A stretch of DNA of 64,000 nucleotides from Platycnemis pennipes (GCA_933228895.1 OW121853.1:9058494-9122493); one strand, 5' to 3'. Positions 12,193 to 26,060 are shown, numbered from the stretch's first letter. Notes: a model not told the origin generated them from the sequence alone. Translations and numbers: made by a program.

Positions 12193-12830
12193 TGATACCC
12201 TTGAAGGTGGTGGCGGGTGAATTCACACCAAACAGGCATTATATATAATGCATATAAAGAATTAGTAATTATATTCTAGTGTAATTTACAATTTAAAAAG
12301 ATAAAAATATCAAAGCAAGCTTACAAAAACATGCTTTTAGCTTGGTTGCCTTAAAGCAATTTTATCAACATGCAAATATCTATGCTATCCATTCAAACAT
12401 TCGTATTAATGCTTTTGGATATATTTATAGCTATTCATATCCCTAATTGCACGAGGGTAAAAAGACATTTTTGAATAATTCAGTTCGGAAATCAATTTAT
12501 CTAATTTTGGATTGTGGTCTAGTCTAACATAGTAAGTTGGAGTTCGCAAAATATTTTTAACTTCATTAGTGTAAATATTATCTTGGAATTTATTTAAAAG
12601 ATTAAGTCAAATTTCAACTTATGATCCGACAATGATTCCAATTTTAGCCCATTTAATAGACTGATTACGCTAATATATTTATCATACCGTCCTTTACAAA
12701 TCTCGCCAATCTTCGTTGCACACGTTCCAGCTCATTATTTAGGCCTATTTCGGAAGGACGAGGATATACTCATGTAACTGCCAAACTCTGCCTATTCAAG
12801 GAACGGCAACGCTTTCATGAGATTTTTTAT
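12183..12830 (-). pseudogene. 5'-truncated LINE fragment with GTAGATG-type 3' end
   Basis: Reading the minus strand leftwards from 12830, the translation shows L-E-x-A, then ELERVQRRLARFVKDG, then after a frameshift YDKYISVISLLNGLKLESLS. After another shift come ILRTPTYYV and MSFYPRAIRDMN. This is the classic C-terminal region of many arthropod LINE reverse transcriptases (LERVQRRAARFV ... SFFPRTIRDWN). The 3' UTR continues to about 12183, where GTGTGAATTCACCCGCCACC and a TGTAGATGTA tail match the 3' end of another LINE copy at about 44.1 kb on the plus strand. At least two frameshifts make it dead; RT and endonuclease cores are absent. Confidence 0.78.
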
Positions 12831-15800
12831 ACTGGGATGTCTGATTTAAATATGTTTTCCGTGTGGTGAATGACTAAATTCTAGAGTGTATTAAATGAAT
12901 TGTTATTATAATCTTTCATGCATGCGCGTCATGGTAACAAGTAGTGTCTACCGTTCATATCCTCGATGAATAGCTATTATTATACTTTACTGATTCACTG
13001 AAATACTGATTTAATAATTCATAAAAATTGAAATCATAATCAGTGAAAATTCAATGCACGATGTAATCATTTGGGTTGGTAAACCTGAATTTTGTTCATC
13101 AAAGAGAGATTTGATTCTTAGATGACCGCAATAACAACAAGAATGGATCTATCACACTGATGTAGGTTTTGAATCCTTTCTATTGGTGCCTTGGATTTAT
13201 TTAATTAGTATTGATTTTTAAGATGCATAAATAGGTGCAAAAATCGCTTTAGAAACCGCTATCGAACCCATAGGTGGATACTTCCTTCTACCTTAAACAA
13301 TTTATTTTTTACTTCCTATCCGCAACACCGCTGGGGAAAATCCTTCAAGTCTACTTATTTGTAGAAAACGTTTTAGCTACATTTTACTAAATTGAGAAAA
13401 TCACGCATACAAGAGTTATCTTTTCATATCTATTGAATTTTCTTCTCCTCGTCATGTTGTGTATTACTTTCAAAGATACCTCACCCTGCTGACAATTCCC
13501 TTTATTTTATTTTACACAATCACCACCCGACTAATCTTAGTTTACTTCAGTGTTTGCTTTCAATTTTAAAAACCTAGTTGACAAGAATGACACATGTTTT
13601 CTCCTTGTTTCTCGCTATTCCTTCGCACTGCCCGAAGTTTACAAATTTTGTAATCCCTGTATTTTTAGCGTCCGTACTGAGAACAATCGAATTATTTACA
13701 ATTATGTGATTCAGTTTTAGCCTTTAATGTTTTGCAAAAGATTGTAGAAAAAATTGCGTTTACATTATTTGACCATACTGAGTCTGTAAGTCGCCAAGTA
13801 CTGAATTTTCTTCCAAGTGGAAACTGTGTAACTGTGCACTTGAATAAAACCCAAAACATTACCGAAAATAAATCTAAGAATAAAATTTTCTAATTCACAG
13901 ACTTATCAAAAAGTAAGCCTACTAATTAGAAAAGATGGAGGATGAAACGCCGTATATGAGTGGCTCTAAAATACACTTTTTTAGGGTGCAACTTCCAAAA
14001 ATCACTTTCGGTGGGGAATTCACTCAGAGGATGTGTACAGGAACATTGTAAGGAAGAGGAAAATTTTTATCCCTATTAATTATCCTATATCATATTGTGT
14101 TCACCAAACAGAATATCCTTGCAATATATCCAAATTAGTTTTTGATGTAATTGAGAGCCTATGAGAAAAGACCTGACTGCAGTAGATGTTAGTTTGGGAC
14201 ATTACAAGTGATTTCTGTACATATTTTCACCAATCTGGCCATGAAATTTGTTAGCTAATAAAATTAAGATAGCTCTGGGACTGACTATTTTAGTCTTGCA
14301 ATGGGAATACATGAGTACCTACAAGTTATTGCGAAGTGAAATGCTCTTGGAAAGTATTTGCAGCAGAAATAAAATGGAGAAAATGCATAAATTTTCTCTT
14401 CCGCGGAGCTTGTTGAATTCAATTTTAAATCAACACGGTGAAAACTATATGAATTAATTACCTTTAGTCAGCAAATGAAATCTATAGTTAATTAACAGTC
14501 AGTTCGCTGAGTTTAGAATGCACAAACGTGTTGGTAGTGATGACAAAAATATGTTTCTATCATTAATATTAAACGACAGATAATAATGGAATTAACCTTC
14601 CACCAGTCCACGTAAACTTGATTATAAGTTATTTTAGGTGCATTGTAAAGATACAGCTGGAAAAAATGAGAGACTTGGTACTCTTGATGCCTGATTCATA
14701 CGCTAGACTTTATCAATAAACCTATAGATAAAAGAAAATGGTGCGCTAATTGAGTTGCGAAATCTGCAGTGCTTCACATTGAGAAAAATGGTTTTATGTA
14801 CAAAGATCTTACTGACTTCGATCGATAGTGAAGTGTACCATTTTAATCATTTCTTAATAATAATAATACGATGTTTTAAGATACGAAGTTCCATTTCAAA
14901 TGTGATTTTAAAAAGAGGGTTGGTCAAGATATTTATTCAAATTATATTTTCTTAAGATACCAAAGTCAGTTAGAAGACTCCCTCGGGAACTTTCTTCCGG
15001 AAGGAAACTCATAACTGCACCACTTTATTATGCAACGTCCTATCAAATATTTCCATGGACCAGATGCCGCATGTTTTATTTATAATATTATGAAATTGCC
15101 GTAAATATCAGATTTGGCTTCAATGGAGTTTAATTATCTGCAAAACATATAATCATTTTCTACTATATCATGTTGGATCAGAATCTCCTCGATGGATTTT
15201 CTGAACATGCTATTGTAAACCGAGTGAAGACTGGTGCATTCACGTGCAGTTGTAGGAGACGATAGTTGACATGTTAATTTTTGCGTAAATTCTTTTTACT
15301 CTAAAGTGCCTTTTTTCTGAAAAAAATCTCTCACTCAACAACATTTATAGTGGCTTTTCGAGATTTAACTGATGTAGAAAAGCATCTGTACACTAAAGAA
15401 AATGAATATTATATATTGTTTAGCAAATAATAGCTCGAAGCAGTAAATTCAGTAATTCGTAGCGTTATCAAGAAGTTTTTTTTTATTTTTCTTCTCTGAT
15501 AATGTACAATATTTTCTTTCCATGCAAGTAGATTTTTGGTACAATATCGTGTCCTGTCATAGTGAATTTCATTAATGATTTCCGTTCCCAATTCGATTCA
15601 GTTCGTTTATTTAGTCTCGGACGGACGGACTCATCAGAATAAATAACTATCGTTGGCCTAATTATTATAGAATAAGAAGAATAACTTATTTAGCAGTCCA
15701 TAATCCAACACGACTTGTACACCATATAAGTAAGTACGGCGGCGGAGTATTTGCTATGTCACTGTTGACATTGCCACTATGGCATTTAGCATAATGGAAA

Positions 15801-18760
15801 GTATTGGCTTCATAGCAAATGTAAATTAGGGTCTAAATTTTTTAAAACATTATTAGTGAATGTGATCTTAAGCTAATGCCCAATACTCCCGAAGAGTATA
15901 AATTCTCTAATTCCTTGGCAGTGAGGGAAAAAAAGGTGTTAACAGTGTGAGGAGTGACACGCAATGATATGCACAATGTATGCATAGCAATCTATCTTAT
16001 CTTGCGATGAGTTATTCAGATTTCCTACAAATTTCAGATTTTATAGAGACAAGGTTTGGGCAGAGTTAAAAAGAAAGGCGCAAATCAACGCTTGAAAGCG
16101 TTCAACGACACAGATTACTCTGCAATACGTTAACTTCCTGCTAAATCTTAAAACTAACTGACACGAGTCCCAAGCATGCATATTTTTAATATTACCTAAT
16201 CGCTTGTAGAGGATATATACATTGAAATGGAATTAAGCAAAAATTAATATAAGAGCAATTCGGATGGATTATTACCATTATAAATTATACCTTGAATTTT
16301 ATTAAGTTCCTACAACATTTTTATTAAGTTCATACAACTATTTTCTTCGGATTATCCTACAAGCAAACACTATGGTTGCTGACCGTGGGCAATAAACTTA
16401 AGCAATACATAGCTGTTGCGAAAATGATCCTATATGGCAAACACCTTTTGGTTTCTTGGTAATCTAAAGTTCTAAAATAAATAAAATTCACCTAAGTAAT
16501 AAATAATTGTCACATGAATTCAACTTAAGGGAAGAACACAACATACCTAAATATCACGAGTAACCTTTTCAGATTGGATTTTTTTTCTAATAAAATGCTT
16601 ATAAGATTTTAATATATAAACTGAAATAAGGTAATCTATACCTGTATTTTCTATGCATAATATTCCTGGTTCATTGCAATAATGTAGCTAATGGCTAAAA
16701 TAGCATGAAGATGGTATGATGGTATAAGATGGAATTTGGATAAAATAAACAATAAAAATGTGGTTTTTGTCTTCATACCTCGTTAAATTCTATTCTTGTC
16801 TTTTATTTCCCCCGTCAACACCTTTTTGTATTTTTATGCATTTTTACTTCAATCGTAAAACTTCTATACTCTTCTCACCTTGCTCATATCAAGATATAAA
16901 TTCATTTGATGTGATTGGTCGAATGGATTGTGCTTGCAGAGCATGAAAAGTATACATATTTCAGTTCCACATCTCGATGCAATTATAATTATTGTTCACA
17001 GAAATTTAATTTACGCTCTAGCCTATGGAGAGGGAATTGCACTATCCACGTTTTTTTTCGTGACTATTTTCACTTTATATCGTGCACAAAGCGTTCCTCA
17101 TGCGCTCCGAATCTGCACGCCACTTGTGCAAATCCTCATAACACGCGTCTTATCCATATCATAACCTTTAGGCATCTTATAAGTAAAAACTCAATTGAAT
17201 TAATTAATTATGCATCTAAAATTTAATAATTGTTGCCTCTATGCGAATTCCGCAAGGAATATTGAGGAGAAATAAATAACATCCATACTTCAGGCCATAC
17301 GTAAACATTGTCACAGAAGAACATAAATTGTTGACGATATAATGTACCATATAGATTAAAGAGACACAATAGTGATTGCTTGTAGAAGGATGTGCTGAAC
17401 TTGATAGTAATTACTCATATTAAAAATCATCAGAACGAATAGGAAGAACATTCCAACAAGATGGAATGATAGTTATGGCCCATATAAGATTCAGAATAAT
17501 CTATTTTCACACCATGCGGAGTGATATCAGTAATACTAATGGCTGTATTACTAAAAAACTGGGAAAGAATACGCATTGAAATACGTAGAAAACTTGCCCA
17601 TAAACTGCATTACTACTACCAAGCTGTAATCGTGGATTTTTATGTGCTCTAATGGTTGTGGATATTTCTTAGCATTAATGAAGACCTATGGTCTTAATGC
17701 TAAGATAAATACAAATATGTGTGTCCATATTATGATTTAAATCAGCGATCATTGGGTTCCCAGAGAACATTGTCTTCAACACGCTCATATCTTGCATTCT
17801 AGAGGCCATTTTACCCGCTATATTTTTGTACAATTTCTTGTCCAAAGGCTTGTATGAGGAAACTTGTACAAAGTAAAATGGCATATTATTATGGCAGAAC
17901 GCTTGTGCGAATGACTGAATGTAAACCTGTTCTAATTCTATTCAGACAAGCATAATATTTCATTCAGTTTCATACACTCGTTTTCACAATAAAAGGTATC
18001 TTTCAAAGCGGCAAAAAGAGAGAAAAGACTAATTTCCAGGTAAAAGTAGTTTTCCTCTTCAGTAGATAGATTTTTCGAGCAACAATTCAAATTATAAACG
18101 ATGGCACTATGATACTCTAATAATATTTTAACCATTCATTATGGACATGGGACACTTGAATGAAAGTCTTTTAAAAACCGAAATATCAAAGAAAGTGGTG
18201 TGACCATTTATTTCCATTTGCCTTCAACACTTTTATCTGGTAATGAGATTCGTCTTGTTATCACATCCCTATCAGTATTTTGTTTTCAACACTTGTAGTT
18301 ATCAATTGTTTTAATATAATCATTTGATCATTCTACATAAAAAGGTCTTCGATTTCATAAATATAATTTCAGTTACAAATGTATGTCCAATTGAATTATC
18401 CTCTATTACTTTTGGCAACCTAGTGCTGTAAATTCCCAGCTAGTTTACTGATGAAATGCTAATGAAATAATACAACATCTCTCTAACTTGAGCGAATGAA
18501 GATTATACTAATTACATATAACTCCGATACATTCTAAAGATATATTATTAGCATAACTCTCATCTCTTCAAATGAATCACATTAACCACCAAATATTCAC
18601 CAACGGAACCTGATTATCTCTACATTTAGCCAATTCCTGACTATTTAGCCAATTCCTGATCGGTGTTCATTCATTAGGTAAAACCGGTGATTTACTTTTA
18701 CTATTAATCCGTCGATTTTTTATCTAAGATTATATAATGGCAGCATCTAGCCTATTTTTT
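12830..18760. other. Gene-less AT-rich stretch
   Basis: Nothing gene-like was recognised in about 5.9 kb. An imperfect hairpin at 17667-17705 (TCTTAGCATTAA pairing with a later copy, plus GACC/GGTC) lacks any miRNA-specific support. Short open frames have no motifs. Confidence 0.6.
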
Positions 18761-18762
18761 GA

Positions 18763-19218
18763 CTAAAAAGCACAAAGAACTTGCTCTACGTTAAGTAAGT
18801 TACGTGAGGTAAACGTATGGCTTTTCATATCGACAACAACGTGCTCGCAACAAATATCGCAAAGAATCTGTGGCATTTTGAAGAGCCCGGATTTCACGTG
18901 GCTTATTTCAAGTGATTCCCACTTTGCGTGTAACTTTGTGCGACTTATATAGGGAATAATATGATCCTGGAATTTCACCACAGCGCAATGTTCTGTTTTT
19001 CTCATCCTGCCTACATGCGGTCCGACTTTACCATGAGGACTAGGAATTTGGACCCCGGTTGGAGTTGAGCAGGCTGAAAAATAGCTAGGGAAGTTAATCC
19101 CGTGCATGTCCGAAGGTTTGAGAATGAGTGACGTGGGAACATCAGCCGGTGTGAATATTATTAACGCTTGTAATACGCAGAGTAAAGCTCTGCAGTGGCA
19201 TGGGAAATGATGATCCAA
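18763..19218 (-). CDS. Hypothetical 151-aa open reading frame
   Basis: This is an uninterrupted minus-strand frame of 151 codons from an ATG at 19218 to a stop at 18763, in sequence somewhat richer in GC than its surroundings. No domain was recognised. There are two CxxC-like cysteine clusters towards the C-terminus (CDICCEH) and no signal peptide or membrane helix pattern that stands out. The length is at the edge of what chance allows in 64 kb of AT-rich DNA. It may be a chance frame, an exon, or a piece of an unrecognised transposon. Confidence 0.22.
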   Translation of the reverse strand: MDHHFPCHCRALLCVLQALIIFTPADVPTSLILKPSDMHGINFPSYFSACSTPTGVQIPSPHGKVGPHVGRMRKTEHCAVVKFQDHIIPYISRTKLHAKWESLEISHVKSGLFKMPQILCDICCEHVVVDMKSHTFTSRNLLNVEQVLCAF

Positions 19219-19985
19219 GATTTTCTCATGAATTGGAACGTTAGCCAGCTATTAAAATTGTAGTTGGACATCCGGAGTTCTTAGGAGCAGAAGTCTTTTT
19301 TAGACAGCATTATTTTTCTTTTCGTTTTACGCATTGTCATCATCATTCAAGAATCCTAATTTTCCTATAAGACCGCACACTCATTCACAACATTTTTCTC
19401 TTTCACATCAAGGACTGCTTCACTAATTCGAATGACCATTAGTTAATATACCAGATTTGTAAATCTACGGCAGTTCTCCTCACAAATATATCGCAAGAAA
19501 TTCTTTTTTCTTTCAAACAGTTACTGTACAGTAGTCGCAAAACTTCGACTGTAACTTTTTGTGTTTTGAAGTTCCGAAGAAAAATAACATTTTGGTTATT
19601 CTTATTAAATTAAGAAAAAAATGTCCTTGTGATTGATTAAAATGGGATTTATTCAAAGTTTATGTGTAGTTAAATAAATGTAATTCATAAACGAAAAAAA
19701 AAGGTTTTAAATAGAGATTCCCGAGGATATTTTGGCGACCATGGACTCCTTTTAACAAATATATTAAATCGCATGCAATTTTTTAAACGAGCGTGAAATA
19801 TTCAAACTTAATTCCTTTTAAATTTTTTCATGTTAGTAAAACATGTTTCTTTTTAGGAAATTTTACTCAATACATTTTACAAATGCATAATTTTTGGTAA
19901 AATAGAAAATTACTCGCATGAAAATATTGAATTCCTATATTTGCATTGCAGACATCATTAACCTGGTGGGTTATAGAGGAAAAAA
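19219..19985. other. Gene-less AT-rich stretch
   Basis: Nothing recognised. Confidence 0.6.
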
Positions 19986-19989
19986 ATTC

Positions 19990-20320
19990 AATTCTTACCA
20001 ACACACTGAGGCCAGAGTTCTACCTCTTCAATTCCTAACCTCAGTTTTCCAGGTACTGTCTCAGACTCCGACCACAACCTTGTGAAATAAAGTGAGGTTT
20101 TCAGTTTAAAAGGGTAAGGAGGAGTGGGAAGATAAGAAAATAGAATATAGAGGAATCATTTCAAGTAAACAGGAGGGAATATCTAGTCAGAAGATAACTC
20201 TAAAGGAGATGAGAAGGAAAACAAAGTTCTAAGGAAAGCTGGAAAGAACTAAAGTCAGGGATAACGAAAGCAGCCAAAAAACAATAGGAACAGCGAACCC
20301 AAAAGTCCTGTTTAGGAACC
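19990..20320 (+). pseudogene. LINE relic: endonuclease end and linker
   Basis: The plus-strand translation shows VSDSDHNLV, which matches the final S-D-H-x-L-(V/L) motif of the APE-type endonuclease of LINEs. About 180 nt later, in a shifted frame, it shows ELKSGITKAAKK and then, after another shift, TIGTANPK. This corresponds to the 'W..(I/L)K.G(I/L)..AAK..(L/I)G' linker between endonuclease and RT, which is better preserved at about 60.0-60.1 kb in the other LINE. The region is purine-rich and full of stops, so it is an old inactive copy. No RT domain follows. Confidence 0.55.
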
Positions 20321-23300
20321 CGCATCGGACTCGGATGCAGTTATTCTTCAAAAAAAATATCTCAGATTAGAAGATGCGCTATAGTCTTTGACGTCAAAAT
20401 ACCTAAAATCCGGGCAATACTGCTTGATTAGATAATATTAAAATTCGTATATTCCATAGAATTGCCAATTATAAGTGACCTCGGCCTTTGTCAAGTGCAA
20501 AAGAAATGAAAGATGCCTTTCATCACTGAAACTCGGCGTAACGCGCAATCCTTGAAGAAAACTAATCATATTCCAGAACCCCTTGTTCCACAATGATACT
20601 TAGATATCCAAATAGAAAAAAAATATCACTGGGTAAACATCCATAATATTAACTCAACGCCGAACCAGATTTCAGCAATTTAGTGCCATTTTCAAGGCTG
20701 AGTTGAGTTCTTATCTGAGTTGCTGAAACTAGGGTCAGTGTTGAACAATGGTGTGAATCTTTACATATGGATCTTTTTCAATATTGAATTTCATAAAACA
20801 CACAATGTTACGCCTAAAGCAATTTTCTATAAATATAGATAGCTATATGTAGTAGTTTTCACTTTCTCGACTAATGAAGATACATATGCACAGCACAAAG
20901 CTTTTGGAGAGAATGAAACATGATGTATGATACGCAGAGACCTCGAACTCTTTCAGAGGTATGTAGTCGTATTTTTACAATAGCCATTCCTCAACTTGAA
21001 TTCTTATAAATATTATTCTTGTGGGTAAAAATGCTTTTTGGCATAATTATTGGAAAGAATCATCATTGAATAAAGCGTTCATTTATTGATATTCCTTAAT
21101 TTTTCGTCCGTTAAAATATCATTCTTTTTTTTGTAAAGAAGAATTTTGAAAATTGATTGTACTCATTTCTCTTGACTATGCTCGTTTACCTACCCTAGCG
21201 TATTGATTAATTTTACATTGGAAATAAAGCTCTCTCTGTGGTAAAAGACGCTTTGTTTGCAAATTTTCTTACCCGATACTGGAACCAAGATATAAGGAAT
21301 ACTACAGAATGGTCTTTACCAGGAAAAAAATTTCCTACTCCAAATTTCATGGCTAGAAACATAGAAAGTATAATGTAAGTAGTTGTAAAGGTGATTTACT
21401 CAGGTGATTTCAGCCATCATATTCCACTCAAGGATCCCAATAAGGAGAAGTTATCGAGCCGAATCTTTCTTCTATAATTAATCTTGATCGGTGGACATCG
21501 TCAAAAATTTGGCAAGCGTCATTTCATGAGAAAATCAAAAGAGGAAATAAAATAGAGCCTCGGGAAACAATGTATATTAACGATGCGAAATACCAAAAAA
21601 TTTGGAAAATAGAGACAGGAAGGAAAATAATATAGCTATATGTGGAACAATATGTAGAGGAGGAATAAACTTGACTATGAACACGATTAGGGATGCAAAT
21701 GATTTGTAGGGAATTCCTGTATTTAGAATTAGGATTAAATATACGTTGCCAGAAATCAATCACTGAAAGAGAGAATTGGATTGCTGGAATTAATTTTACT
21801 CCAAGGAATTAAAATGATGCGTATGCCTCTAAAGTTATTTTATTGGAGTATCAAAGAGTTCTGCCGCACAATAGTTATGAATGAGATTAATATGTTTAAA
21901 TATCTGTACATATGTTTATAATTGGTAAAGAGTAACCACAAAACTAATTATACCCATTATGTTATTACAATTAAAAGGATTTGAAACCTTGCCTTATTTA
22001 GGTGTTTATCGGTATTAATATCCACTAGTATATTACAAGACCTAACAAGATAATTATAATTCAAGCCTCATAATTTACATTTATTCATTTTCACAGCTAG
22101 AAGTGGAGTAAAGAATCCTTCGGCAAAGACTTTGCAAGGATTGATTAGGTACAATATATTACTTATTGTCAAAGGGAATGGAACACTTCATGAAATATGC
22201 TTTGCTTATTGTTATACACGAAAATGTTTCATTAATACCGAGTGAAGTCTGTATTTTTACGGTTCTTTTCTTACACTCAAAAGAATTGAAAATAAAAAAG
22301 GCAGTAGAGGAAGACCTATGCTACTGAAAAATGTGATACATAGTCATAACAAGACCTAATCAACCAATCGTCATTATCCTGGAAAAAGAAACTTAACTTG
22401 AAAAATGAATTAAATATTCTAGACGTGACACACACATCCGTTCCTTTGCTTCAATCTATCAAAAAATATGGAGGAAAATTACATTAGAATATACATAAGA
22501 ACAAAATGTATTTGATTTCCATAAGGCGTGTTTTAATTTTTAATTTTTTGAGTTGAGTGTGATTCGCTTAGTATGCAAATTGTACATTGTACATTGTAAT
22601 TAAAATAGGTTATTTGAATTACATTTATGGTGAAGTATTTTTTATAACGCGGAGGTGGACTTAAAATACTTCCATATGCCATGTGCTCTTGTACGTTTAT
22701 GAATTAAATTCAGGAATCCTCAACTATTGATGCTACGTAAAAAACAGTACCTAACGAAAGATACGACTTTGAAAACTTTTGTCCAGCTGTCTTATTCCTC
22801 CACGTTTCGTAATGGCGGAAAATTATGTTTCGCAGGTTAAGGAAAAATAAAACTAGCACATACCTCCGCCACAGTTTTCATTTTTTGAATAAAATAAATA
22901 ATGATAAAAAGCCACAACTTAAACGCACGTTATTTTCGCTGTAGATTCCATATGTAATAAAAAGAGTCGTTACATGCGTGACGTCGTGGAATAACATATT
23001 TAAGAAGATTGGCTATTTTCTTTAAATCCATATGTATATTTCTTAAATTACGGTATTTATCACTTAGTAAATCATTACAGTACCGCATCGCCAGTATTAA
23101 TTAATAATATTCAGAAGCGTACAGGATACAAACGAGGAATCATTTAAAATAAATCACGTATATTCGTATACCGTGGTAGAGAACTCTGTGGTAGATGTGT
23201 AACCTTCACAGAAAAGTAGTGGCAAATGGTATTTTTGTGCGTAAAAGATCCATGAGCTTCTGAGCTGTTCAGAATTTATGAATTCATTCACTTTTTCTCT

Positions 23301-23410
23301 TTTACGCCTAACCTTTGCATCAGGTTTAAATGCAAAGCCCATTTCCTTGAGAATAGCACCAGCATCGATATCCAAAACTTCACCTCCAGGAATTAATTAC
23401 TGAAATTGAT
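20320..23410. other. Gene-less AT-rich stretch
   Basis: Nothing gene-like was established. A minus-strand frame at 23154-23375 has a plausible-looking peptide (VLDIDAGAILKEMGFAFKPD in its first part) but AT-rich third positions and no clear splice sites, so it is not called. A TGTACATTG direct repeat lies near 22585. Confidence 0.5.
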
Positions 23411-23414
23411 TATG

Positions 23415-23620
23415 AATTCCGCTTACAGCTCCCTCGCGTTCCGTGTTTTTCCTCTCGAATTTTCGCCGACAAATGGAATTGTGTTTGAGACCGTGAAAAA
23501 GAAGGCTGCGCCGTGTCCAATGAGAAACGGCCGGAAAACCGAAACGACCCGAGGATCGGCGTTCCATTGGCTTTCTCTTTTTGGCCAATTTCTGGAGATG
23601 CCGCATTTTTGTACCTCTCA
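23415..23620. promoter_or_regulatory. GC-rich patch with three CCAAT-type boxes
   Basis: This is a CpG-containing patch in AT-rich DNA with CCAAT at 23517-23521, ATTGG at 23566-23570 and CCAAT at 23585-23589. Clusters of CCAAT boxes are typical of NF-Y-bound promoters or enhancers. Both strands keep open frames through it, but neither shows a recognisable domain. A regulatory role is inferred. Confidence 0.35.
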
Positions 23621-25495
23621 CTTCAATGGGATGATAAGCCCCTCATATGAATTTGTGGTCTACTCTTATTAAAACTTCAAGCTGGGGTTATATTCATTAT
23701 AATGGAGATCGGAACTGTGGTGTCCGAAGTTTTAGGACGTGCTTTATTCATTACCAATTGCAGCGTGTATGCAAGTTCTGAGGAAAAAATTTTATGATTA
23801 CGGCCGTTCGTCAATAATTTAGTGTACATGAAGTAATGTAAACATACCCCATTAAACTAATTGTGGCATGATCTGTGAACAAAATGGCATATAGTTAGCT
23901 TATATTATTAATGGCATGATTATGATGGATTAAATGCGTTTTATTTTTCTTGTGGGATGAAATGCCCATTAAATTCGCATTAAACTCAATAATGAATTTT
24001 TGAAGGGACAAAATTGATGCTTTTTACACTAATCACTGCCTTTTGAAAATTTGCACTACATTTTATTACCTAAGTACGTCATTTTAGCACAGTATGCCTT
24101 CTATGGCACTTTAATTAATAAAGTTAGCTGAAAGCTATACATCCCATTGTAATACAACTACAATTGACGTGGAAACCATGAAATGATTTTCTTTAATCTA
24201 TTTTTTTCCAAGTGTTAATTTCGTTTGAATACTTCCGGAAATAATTTGTCTGATAAAGGTTTGAAGTGAATTAAGCATGAAATAAATTAATATAGAAGGT
24301 AAAATATCCAGATTGTCAAATACAATTATTTAGATGAAAAGTGTGTGGAGCCAATTAGTAAACATAGAAAGGTAAATGTTTATCATAATATAATGATTAA
24401 TGTAGATGCAATAGTTTAAATATATGATAGTGAAATCTATATAAGTTTGATACGAATAGTAAAAAAAATATTTAAACGAGTACACACATTGTAAAGCAAA
24501 ATTTGACCCGATGTTAAAAATTCATTCACATTTTAAAAAATAAGGGCATGAAATTTGTGTTGACCGTGTGATTTATTTTATACAAGATATTAAAAAAAAT
24601 TTCTTGGACTTTTTTATGAAAAAACCTAACCATTTATACTTATGTTTCACTTCTGGAAGTCTCAATCAAAATGTATCGAACAAAACACTACCGACAGAGC
24701 AGAGTTTAGCTAAAAACGAACGATGAAAAATGTCTCCGGAGATTATTCTAGTAATATCTTACAACGCGAGATAATACATAATACAACAATAATAGATATA
24801 CATCCACTATTTTAATGCCTTTATCTTCAGTTACATAATGCCCTGAAAGCCACAAGAAAGGTGTATTCTAGGGAGTTTTTGCCTCATGAGTTAAGAAGTA
24901 GAAATCTAAATTTAAATAATTCATTTTACTTCCGTGATTCTTAAGCAAGGAATAAAAATCAGCATTACACTGAATACCATTCTGAATAGCGCTGAAAAAT
25001 TAAATGGTATACATATTCAAGTTTTTATGGAGATACCAAATTTATGAATTCAATAAATCATAATGAGACAGCAAAAGATGGCCACCGTAACAAAGTAAAT
25101 CGAGAGAGAATAATATAATATTCGGGTAAATTATAAAGGCTAAAGTATAAAATGCATTCAGATATGCACACATTATAAAATTTATCCCTGGAAAAATATT
25201 TCGATTGGTCCATATAATTTAAATAGCAGTTCACATTCCCCATTGTTTTTTTATTTAATTACTTCGGGATTAGAGCCGTAACGAATTTGTCGAAAATAGA
25301 AATCACGGCATTAGTCACTTCTTGCCATCATAACACATTTATTCATCGATTTCTTATTTTGATAAATTACAGTAATTTTTATGCAGAAAACAAAAAAAAT
25401 AAACAGCACATTTTAATCCAACGAACACGCGCACTTGGCCGTACGAAGTGACTGAGACAAGACAACCCCTGGAGGATTCCAAAGAAGCACAATAA
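23620..25495. other. Gene-less AT-rich stretch
   Basis: Nothing recognised. Confidence 0.6.
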
Positions 25496-25499
25496 TCTC

Positions 25500-26060
25500 C
25501 TACCTTCGGCACCCGGCGGGAAATTCCTCAATCCTCCGCAGAAATCCGCGACCAAAAAGATGAAGAAGCCAATCTTTTGGATCAAAGCTGGATGTTCTTT
25601 GGCAGTTTAGAAGGAACTGAAAATTCTCCGATTGGGGGGAGTGGCCTAAAGAGAGGGGGGCCTTGAGAAAATATTCCATAAAACGGAACCGGACGAGGTG
25701 GCGAGGTGGAGGGGGGGGGGGGGAGCAGCCGTCGGCTGGGTGGTGCATGGGATCGCAAGGGGGGGAGGGTGCACAGGTCCGGCACAATGGCCGTCGCAAG
25801 GAGACAATGCAGGGAGGCAGTGCTTGCTGAGTGACAAGGGCGTAAGAAGGTGTACGTGTTGCCCTTAAGTGCAACTCGGCGACAGGGACCAATGGAGATT
25901 TTGGATCCGACAATGGTCGCATTCGGAAGAACGTCTCCGAGCAGCCAACCAAACGCGAGGGCCGCGGTGTTTTGCTTGCGAATTGTAAGAACACCTCCGC
26001 CGAAAGATCACCTAAGAACCTGTTGTCCCAGGGGGATTTGGAGGGGCAGCATTTTTCAAA
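25500..26060. promoter_or_regulatory. GC-rich island with G-tracts
   Basis: This is a GC-rich island of about 560 bp. The plus strand has a run of 13 G at 25711-25723 and further G-runs at about 25635, 25660 and 25760-25767, enough for G-quadruplex formation. The overlapping minus-strand frames (the longest, 25500-25994) are Pro/Ser-rich and low in complexity, so they are explained by base composition. The patch could be a CpG-island promoter or enhancer; no start site can be placed. Confidence 0.35.

Noticed and set aside
17667..17705. Imperfect hairpin as a microRNA precursor
   Set aside because: The bulged short stem lacks the extended lower stem of pre-miRNAs.
23154..23390. Exon-like minus-strand frame with a plausible peptide
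   Set aside because: Third positions follow the AT-rich background and splice sites are unclear; kept only as a note.
25500..25994. 164-codon minus-strand frame
   Set aside because: Low-complexity Pro/Arg-rich product caused by G-tracts; no start context, splice sites or domain.
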